Part shown: positions 58,727 to 64,000 of the stretch, in pieces | Layout of the letters: every line of letters begins with the position of its first letter | Position numbering within the stretch: position 1 is the first letter of the stretch | Source of the DNA: JAOPZW01 sp963788935 | GTDB lineage: Bacteria > Actinomycetota > Thermoleophilia > Solirubrobacterales > Solirubrobacteraceae | Assembly (NCBI GenBank): GCA_963788935.1 | Contig: CAWBIM010000004.1 | Span: forward strand, 496,001-560,000 | Length of the DNA: 64,000 bases | Direction of reading: 5' to 3' | The notes under the pieces: generated by a model | The model's input: only the letters and a program-made list of their open reading frames with translations | Told to the model about the DNA's origin: nothing | The model's database searches: none | Position numbers and translations under genes: made by a program

Positions 58727-60667
58727 ATGAGCGACACGGGCGAGCGCGACACGGAGACGGCCGGCGGCGGGGCGGCCGCCGGGCTGGGCGGCCTCAGCGG
58801 CAAGACCGCGTGGGCCCGCAACCTGGCCGCGCCGGTCCGCGACTACCTCAGCACCGAGACCGGCGGCGCCGCCGTGCTGCTGTGCGCGACGATCGCCGCC
58901 CTCGTGTGGGCGAACTTCCCGGGCGACGCCTACGAGGCCGTGTGGCGGACCGACCTCGAGGTCCGCCTCGGCAGCTCGGGCATCGACATGGACCTGCGCG
59001 AGTGGGTCAACCAGGGCCTGATGACCCTGTTCTTCCTCGTCGTCGGCCTCGAGGCCAAGCGCGAGCTCGACCTCGGCCAGCTGCGCGAGCGCCGCCGCAT
59101 CGCGATCCCGGTCGTGGCCGCGCTCGGCGGCATGGCGCTGCCCGTGGCGATCTTCCTCGCCTTCAACGCCGGCGGCGCGGGCGCGAAGGGCTGGGGCGCG
59201 GCGATGTCGACCGACACCGCGTTCGCCCTCGCGGTCCTGGCGCTCGTGGCCCCGAACGGGACGCGCGTGCGGGTGCAGATGCTGACGCTCGCGATCGTCG
59301 ACGACCTCGTCGCGCTGCTCGTCATCGCCATCGCCTACACCGAGCACGTCGACTTCGGCCCGCTGGCGATCGCGGTCGGGCTGTTCGCGGTGCTGGCCGT
59401 CGCGCTGCGCCGGATCCCCGCGCGCCTGCTCGCCGCGACCGCGGCGCTGTTCACGGCGGCGATCTGGGTCGCGCTGCACGCGTCGGGCATCGATCCGCTG
59501 ATCTCCGGCCTCGCCGTCGGCCTGCTCATCAGCGCCTACCAGCCGGTGCGCCAGGACCTCGAGGAGGTCGTCGACCGGGTGCGCTCGTTCCGCGAGCAGC
59601 CGACGCCCGAGCTCGCGCGCTCGGCCCAGCGCGGCGTGGCGAGCGCGATCTCGCCCAACGAGCGCATCCAGTACGGGCTGCACCCGTGGACGAGCTTCGT
59701 GATCGTGCCGCTGTTCGCGCTGGCCAACACCGGCGTGCGGATCGATGGCGACCTGCTGTCGCGCTCGCTCACGTCGCCGATCACGCTCGGGATCTTCTTC
59801 GGCTACGTCGTCGGCAAGCCGGTCGGCATCACGTTCGCGACGTGGCTCGCGACCCGGCTGCGCAACGTCACCCCGTCGGTGACGCTGCCGGTCACGTTCG
59901 TCGGCGGCGTGGTGGGCGGGATGGGCTTCACCGTGTCGCTGCTGATCTCGAGCATCGCGTTCGACGGCGATCGGCTGGCCGAGGCGAAGATCGGCGTCCT
60001 GTCGGCGGCGGTCGTCGCGGCCGTGCTCGCGTGGGGCGTCGTGCGCGTCATCCAGCGGCTGCCGGCGCGCGTCCGCGCCCGCCAGCTCAGCGGGACAGCC
60101 GATGACCTCATCGACCTCTACGACGACGTCAACGCCGACCACGACCACATCCGTGGCACGGACGAGGCGCCGGTCACGCTCGTCGAGTACGGCGACTACC
60201 AGTGCCCGTACTGCGGCCAGGCCGAGATCGTCGTCCGCGAGCTGCTCGACTCGTTCGGCGACGAGCTGCGCTACGTCTGGCGCCACCTGCCGCTCGTCGA
60301 CGTCCATCCGAGCGCCCAGCGCGCCGCCGAGGCCGCCGAGGCGGCGGCCGCCCAGGGCCGCTTCTGGGACATGCACGACCGCCTGCTCACCCACCAGGAC
60401 GAGCTCTCGCCCCGCGACCTGCGCGAGCACGCGCAGGCGCTCGGCCTCGACGTCGAGCGCTTCGTCGAGGACCTGCGCACCCGCGAGCACGCCGAGCGCG
60501 TCGCCGACGACGTCCACAGCGCCGACGCCAGCGGCGTCACCGGGACGCCGACGTTCTTCATCAACGGCCAGCGCCACCAGGGCGCGTACGACAGCGACAC
60601 GCTCAGCCGCGCCGTGCAGACGGCCCGCGCGCGGGCGGCGGCCGTCGCGCTGGCGTCGGCGGTCTGA
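58727..60667 (+). CDS. Na+/H+ antiporter NhaA fused to a DsbA-like thioredoxin domain
   Basis: About 646 aa. Residues about 35-445 are NhaA: VWANFPGDAYEAVWRTDLEV, LMTLFFLVVGLEAKRELDLG, AMSTDTAFALAVLALVAP, LTLAIVDDLVALLVIAIAY (the Asp pair of the ion site) and LFALANTGVRI. A linker (YDDVNADHDHIRGTDEAP) leads to a DsbA/thioredoxin-4 domain with CPYC in VEYGDYQCPYCGQAEIVVRE and the cis-proline loop SGVTGTPTFFINGQRH. The same fusion is known in other actinobacteria. It may give redox control of the antiporter. ATG 58727 is chosen over GTG 58718. Confidence 0.92.
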   Translation: MSDTGERDTETAGGGAAAGLGGLSGKTAWARNLAAPVRDYLSTETGGAAVLLCATIAALVWANFPGDAYEAVWRTDLEVRLGSSGIDMDLREWVNQGLMTLFFLVVGLEAKRELDLGQLRERRRIAIPVVAALGGMALPVAIFLAFNAGGAGAKGWGAAMSTDTAFALAVLALVAPNGTRVRVQMLTLAIVDDLVALLVIAIAYTEHVDFGPLAIAVGLFAVLAVALRRIPARLLAATAALFTAAIWVALHASGIDPLISGLAVGLLISAYQPVRQDLEEVVDRVRSFREQPTPELARSAQRGVASAISPNERIQYGLHPWTSFVIVPLFALANTGVRIDGDLLSRSLTSPITLGIFFGYVVGKPVGITFATWLATRLRNVTPSVTLPVTFVGGVVGGMGFTVSLLISSIAFDGDRLAEAKIGVLSAAVVAAVLAWGVVRVIQRLPARVRARQLSGTADDLIDLYDDVNADHDHIRGTDEAPVTLVEYGDYQCPYCGQAEIVVRELLDSFGDELRYVWRHLPLVDVHPSAQRAAEAAEAAAAQGRFWDMHDRLLTHQDELSPRDLREHAQALGLDVERFVEDLRTREHAERVADDVHSADASGVTGTPTFFINGQRHQGAYDSDTLSRAVQTARARAAAVALASAV

Positions 60668-60676
60668 GCGCGAGCC

Positions 60677-61441
60677 TCAGGCCAGGGCGTCCTCGAGCGC
60701 CCCGCGGAAGCCGAGGCGCTCGGAGACGGCGTGGGCCTGCTCGATCGTGACCCGGCCGATGAGGCCGAGCTTCGGCGCCGGCAGCCGGGTCGTCGGGCCC
60801 GAGACCGTCAGCGCCGCGACGACCGCGCCGCCCGCGTCGAAGACGGGCGCCGCGACCACCGACAGGCCGGGCTCGAGCTCGTCGACGAGGGTCGCGTAGC
60901 CGCGCGCCCGGACGGTCTCGAGGGCGGCCTCGAGCCGCGGGCGGTCCACGAGCGTGTGCTCGGTGAAGCGCTCGCGGCGCGCCGGGATCGCGGACACGCC
61001 GTGGGCGAGGAAGAGCTTGCCCGCCGCGCTCGCGTGGTCGGGGATGTCGCGCCCGATCCAGTTCGTCGCGCCGAGCAGGTGGCGGCCGTCCTCCTGCGCG
61101 ATCGCCTCCGTGCCGTCCGCGGTCGGCACCATGAGGTTCGCGGTCTCGCCGGTCTCCTCGGCCAGCCGGCGCAGGGCGCCCGCGGCGTGCGCGGCGAGCT
61201 CCTCCCGCGCGACGGCCGAGCGCGCGAAGCGCCCGGCGGCCGGCCCGGGGCGCAGGCGGCCGGCGTCGTCGCGGGCCACGAGCTCGTGGCGTTCGAGCGC
61301 GGCGAGCAGCGGCGCGAGCTCGGGCTCCACGAGGCCGAGCTCGTCGGCGACGCCCGCGAGCGTGCGCGGCGAGCGCTCGAGGACGAGCGCGAGCAGGCGC
61401 GCGGTGGCGTCGGCGGGATCCGGGACGGCCAGGCTCGCCAT
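60677..61441 (-). CDS. IclR-family regulator
   Basis: 254 aa. Winged helix (RLLALVLERSPRTLAGVADE, LAPLLAALERHELVARDDAG) and IclR effector domain (LAEETGETANLMVPTADGTE, DHASAAGKLFLAHGVSAIPA, LVDELEPGLSVVAAPVFDAG). ATG 61441 has TATACC 7 bases upstream, inside the amidohydrolase stop region. Follows the amidohydrolase on the same strand with a 13-base gap and may regulate it. Similar in layout to the corrinoid-operon IclR. Confidence 0.87.
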   Translation of the reverse strand: MASLAVPDPADATARLLALVLERSPRTLAGVADELGLVEPELAPLLAALERHELVARDDAGRLRPGPAAGRFARSAVAREELAAHAAGALRRLAEETGETANLMVPTADGTEAIAQEDGRHLLGATNWIGRDIPDHASAAGKLFLAHGVSAIPARRERFTEHTLVDRPRLEAALETVRARGYATLVDELEPGLSVVAAPVFDAGGAVVAALTVSGPTTRLPAPKLGLIGRVTIEQAHAVSERLGFRGALEDALA

Positions 61442-61448
61442 CCGCGCT

Positions 61449-61461
61449 GGTATATCAGTTG
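61449..61461 (-). promoter_or_regulatory. -10/GntR-like box before the IclR gene
   Basis: On minus, AACTGATATACCA; on plus, TATATCAGTTGGC at 61451-61463 is identical to 13 bases at 6726-6738. The -10-like TATACC is 7 bases before ATG 61441. Whether a GntR protein binds here is inference. Confidence 0.4.
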
Positions 61462-62690
61462 GCGGCGAGCACGTCGACGAGCACGCGCGCGGCCTCGACG
61501 ACGTCGGCGTCGTCGGCGGCCTCCTGCGGCGTGTGGCTCTGGCCGCCCGCGAGCGGGACGAACAGCAGCGCCGCCGGGACGTGGGCCGCGAGGTGCCCGG
61601 CGTCATGGCCCGCGCCCGAGTACGTCGTCACCGGCTCGAGGCCGCGGGCGGCGGCCGCCGCCATCGATCGCTCGACGAGGCCGCGGTCCAGCGCGATCGG
61701 GTCGCCGCCGCGCAAGAGGCGGCGGTCGATCCGCACGCCGCGGCGCGCGGCGACATCGGCGACGGCGGCGTCGAGCGCCCCCTCGACGGCGGCGATCGCG
61801 GCGGCGTCGATGCCGCGGACCTCGAGCGCCGCGCGCACGCGCGCCGGGATCACGCTGATCGCGCCGGGCTCGACGTCGAGCCGGCCGACGGTCGCGACGG
61901 TCGCCGGCGCCCGGGTCGCGGTGTCGCGCGCGGCTGCCTCGAGCGCGAGCACGAGCTCCGCCGCGGCCGCGAGCGCGTCGTGGCGGTCGGCCATCGCGAC
62001 CTCGCCCGCATGGCCGGCCTCGCCCTCGACCGTGAGCTCGTGGCGGTGCGGCGCGGCGATCCGCTCGACGACGCCGAGCCGCGCGCCGCGGCCGCGCAGC
62101 TCGTGGCGGGGCTCGATGTGGACCTCGACGTGCGCGCCGATGCGCTGAAGCGCGGGCGGCCCGTCGAGACGGGGGAGGTCGTCGAGGGCGTCGAGGAAGC
62201 CGGCGCGGGCCTCGGCCGCGGTCACGCCCGCGGCGTCGCGCAGGTCGTCGAGCGCGTCCTCGGGGAGCGTGCCGACCATCAGCCGCGAGCCGACGGTCCC
62301 CGCGCCGAAGCGCGGCGCCTCCTCGGCGGCGCAGATCAGCAGGCCGACGCGGCCGGGCAGCGCGAGCGCGGCCTCGAGGGCGAGCACGGTGCCGAGCGCG
62401 CCGTCGTAGCGGCCGCCCGCCGGGACCGTGTCGACGTGCGAGCCGGAGGTCACGACCGCGCCGTCGCCGTCGGGCAGCGCCCAGAGGTTCCCGTGGGCGT
62501 CGAGCGTCGCCGACAGGCCCGCCTCGTCCGCCCAGCCCGCGACGAGGCGCATCGCCGCGGCCTCCTCGGCGGAGTACGCCGGGCGGTCCGCGCCGCCGCC
62601 GGGGGCCTGGGCGATCGCCCACAACGCCTCGAGGCGCGCCGCGATGCGCGCGCCGTCGATCGCGCCGGCAGGTTCGCCAGATATCCCCAT
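61455..62690 (-). CDS. M20-family amidohydrolase (AllC/N-carbamoylase/ureidopropionase type)
   Basis: About 411 aa. Metal ligands appear in the family order: VVTSGSHVDTVPAGGRYDG (His and Asp), LICAAEEAPRFGAGTVGSRL (Glu pair), and the late TYSGAGHDAGHLAAHVPAAL and PLAGGQSHTPQEAADDA. The middle AHVEVHIEPRHELRGRGARL and ELTVEGEAGHAGEVAMADRH shape the dimer domain. These enzymes hydrolyse N-carbamoyl amino acids, ureidopropionate or allantoate. ATG 62690 is chosen over 62711. Next to IclR genes and the ammonia-lyase gene. Confidence 0.86.
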   Translation of the reverse strand: MGISGEPAGAIDGARIAARLEALWAIAQAPGGGADRPAYSAEEAAAMRLVAGWADEAGLSATLDAHGNLWALPDGDGAVVTSGSHVDTVPAGGRYDGALGTVLALEAALALPGRVGLLICAAEEAPRFGAGTVGSRLMVGTLPEDALDDLRDAAGVTAAEARAGFLDALDDLPRLDGPPALQRIGAHVEVHIEPRHELRGRGARLGVVERIAAPHRHELTVEGEAGHAGEVAMADRHDALAAAAELVLALEAAARDTATRAPATVATVGRLDVEPGAISVIPARVRAALEVRGIDAAAIAAVEGALDAAVADVAARRGVRIDRRLLRGGDPIALDRGLVERSMAAAAARGLEPVTTYSGAGHDAGHLAAHVPAALLFVPLAGGQSHTPQEAADDADVVEAARVLVDVLAAN

Positions 62691-62732
62691 GGAGTGATAC
62701 TTTCGTCGCATGGCCCGGCGTGGTCAAGCGAT

Positions 62733-63524
62733 ATGTCCGTAACACTCCTCTCACATGCTGAGAATCGTCCGATCGGCGGGGCGCAGGTCCTCGACCGCGT
62801 GGTCGCGCTGCTCGGCGCCCTGTCGGAGGCCGGCGAGCTGCCGCCGGGCGAGCTCGCCGAGCGCTGCGACCTGCCCGCGAGCACGACCTACCGGCTGATC
62901 GCCGACCTCGAGCAGCACGGCCTCGTCACGCGCGCCGGCCGGCGCGGCACGACGCTCGGCCTGTGGGTCCTCGAGCTCGCCCGCAGCGTCGAGGACCGCC
63001 TCGAGGCCGAGCTCGTCGAGCCCGCCCGCGGCGTGATGGAGGCGCTGGCCCACGACCACGGCGAGACCGCGATCCTCACCGCGCCGGGCGGGACCCACGC
63101 GATGTGCCTGGCCTCGGTCGAGAGCGACCACCACGCCATGCGGCTCTCCTACGACCGCTGGCGCACCGCCCCGATGCACCTCGGCGCGTCGGCGAAGGTG
63201 CTGCTCGCGCACCTCGACGACGCGCACGCCGAGCGGATCCTCGCCGACCCCCCGCCGCACCCGACGGGCGGCGCCGAGCTGTCCGAGGCGACGCTGCGCG
63301 CGCAGATCGCGGCGACCCGCCGCGACGGGTACCTCGTCACCGACGGCGAGCTCGACGCGGGCGCCACGGCCGTCGCCGCGCCGGTGCTCGACGCGCGCGG
63401 CCGCCCGGTCGCGGGGCTCAGCCTCACCGGCCCGACCGCGCGCATCCACGCGGCGCTGGAGCGGATCGTCCCGGCCGTCACGGCGGGCGCGGCCACCATC
63501 GCGCGCCGGATCGAGGCGCCGTGA
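62733..63524 (+). CDS. IclR-family regulator (third copy)
   Basis: About 263 aa. AQVLDRVVALLGALSEAGEL, LPASTTYRLIADLEQHGLVT and the effector domain (LAHDHGETAILTAPGGTHAM, HLGASAKVLLAHLDDAHAER, TDGELDAGATAVAAPVLDA). Divergent from the amidohydrolase with a 42-base gap and directly upstream of the ammonia-lyase gene, so it is the likely regulator of one or both. ATG 62733 (MSVTLLSHAENRPIGGAQVL) is the chosen start. Confidence 0.88.
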   Translation: MSVTLLSHAENRPIGGAQVLDRVVALLGALSEAGELPPGELAERCDLPASTTYRLIADLEQHGLVTRAGRRGTTLGLWVLELARSVEDRLEAELVEPARGVMEALAHDHGETAILTAPGGTHAMCLASVESDHHAMRLSYDRWRTAPMHLGASAKVLLAHLDDAHAERILADPPPHPTGGAELSEATLRAQIAATRRDGYLVTDGELDAGATAVAAPVLDARGRPVAGLSLTGPTARIHAALERIVPAVTAGAATIARRIEAP

Positions 63525-63578
63525 CGGTCGAGGCCCGCCGCCCTGCGCCCGGCCGGCCCGCCGCTGCCCGCGGAGGTC

Positions 63579-64000
63579 GTGCTCGACGGCCGCACGCTCA
63601 CGCCCGCGACGGTCGCGGCCGTCGCCGAGGGCGCCGGCATCGTGCGCCTCGCTTCCGCGGCGCGGGCGCGCAACGCCGCCTCGCGGGAGGCGCTCGAGAC
63701 CGTCATCGCCCACGGCACCCCGGTCTACGGCACGACCACCGGCGTCGGCGCCCTCCACGACCGCCCGGTCACGCGCGCCCGGGCCCCGAGCCACCAGCGC
63801 GACCTCCTGCGCAGCCACGCCGCCGGCGCCGGCGAGCCGCTGCCGCCCGCGGCCGTCCGCGCGGCGATGCTCGTCCGCCTCAACCAGCTCGGCGCCGGCG
63901 GTGGCGCGGCGTCCGACGGCCTGCTCGACATCCTCGCGGCGGCCCTCACCGCGGGCGTCGTCCCCGTCGTGCGCGAGATCGGGTCGCTCGGCACGGGCGA
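63579..64000 (+). CDS. HAL/PAL-family ammonia-lyase (partial, C-terminus outside window)
   Basis: Visible part about 140 aa: VLDGRTLTPATVAAVAEGAG, AHGTPVYGTTTGVGALHDRP (the YG.xTG.G motif that precedes the active site), SHQRDLLRSHAAGAGEPLPP and MLVRLNQLGAGGGAASDGLL. These are the N-terminal features of histidine/phenylalanine ammonia-lyases, which form an MIO cofactor from Ala-Ser-Gly further on (outside the window). GTG 63579 is the best in-frame start; the same frame back to the IclR stop has no ATG or GTG, so a start at GTG 63521 would need a one-base shift. Probable histidine or aromatic amino acid breakdown. Confidence 0.82.
   Translation, partial: MLDGRTLTPATVAAVAEGAGIVRLASAARARNAASREALETVIAHGTPVYGTTTGVGALHDRPVTRARAPSHQRDLLRSHAAGAGEPLPPAAVRAAMLVRLNQLGAGGGAASDGLLDILAAALTAGVVPVVREIGSLGTG

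Overview
The window is a GC-rich, gene-dense bacterial chromosome segment. Protein families, GTG/TTG starts, 4-nt start/stop overlaps and apparent leaderless promoters (TANNNT-like -10 boxes about 6-9 nt before the start codon) point to an actinobacterium. The gene set (AI-2E exporter, split LigD, MttB/corrinoid operon, AbiEi/DUF559 protein) would suit Thermoleophilia/Solirubrobacterales, but that placement is inference. I saw no rRNA, tRNA, CRISPR array, insertion sequence or phage module.

Layout. 1-2.5 kb: methyltransferase (cut by the window edge), lgt, GNAT, dut. 2.9-9.3 kb: a quaternary-amine block with divergent choline-dehydrogenase-like and aldehyde-dehydrogenase genes, a GntR/FCD regulator, and a dimethylglycine/sarcosine dehydrogenase-like flavoprotein fused to GcvT domains. 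9.3-13.1 kb: NarL-type two-component system followed by an ABC exporter. 13.1-21 kb: housekeeping and hypothetical genes (Ada-like Cys protein, metallophosphoesterase, YtoQ, MreB, peptidase, CGNR regulator, lone LivM). 21-31.5 kb: SDR remnant, flavin disulfide reductase in one open frame with a peroxiredoxin, large LuxR regulator, PLP decarboxylase, ArsR/SRPBCC pair, MocR regulator, RibD-like reductase. 31.5-40.5 kb: esterase, AI-2E exporter, SelW-like protein, oxidoreductase, LigD-type phosphoesterase and ligase as separate genes, LolA/RseB-like protein with an OmpR-type two-component system, FCD-only protein. 41-48.6 kb: a tightly overlapping corrinoid methyl-transfer operon divergent from an MttB-family methyltransferase. 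49-58.7 kb: AbiEi/DUF559 protein, MMPL exporter, SLC13/ArsB-like transporter with a USP-like protein, second FCD-only protein, LysR, a second FAD oxidoreductase with a second GntR/FCD regulator. 58.7-64 kb: NhaA-thioredoxin fusion, IclR regulators, M20 amidohydrolase, and the start of a HAL-type ammonia lyase.

How it fits together (inference): choline to betaine aldehyde to glycine betaine by the 2.9-6.0 kb pair; betaine demethylation by the MttB/corrinoid/methyl-THF module at 41-48.6 kb, with the methyl oxidised through a MetF/MetV pair; dimethylglycine and sarcosine oxidation by the flavoproteins at 6.7-9.3 and 56.6-57.9 kb. The two flavoprotein genes each sit divergently from a GntR/FCD regulator, with near-identical ACTGATATA-type palindromes at their promoters. 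The corrinoid operon has its own IclR gene and a perfect IclR-type operator.

Caution: at least five well-conserved genes are broken by single-base shifts, mostly in C/G-rich runs. This looks more like residual indel error in the sequence than real gene decay, so the broken genes are annotated as genes with the break noted.
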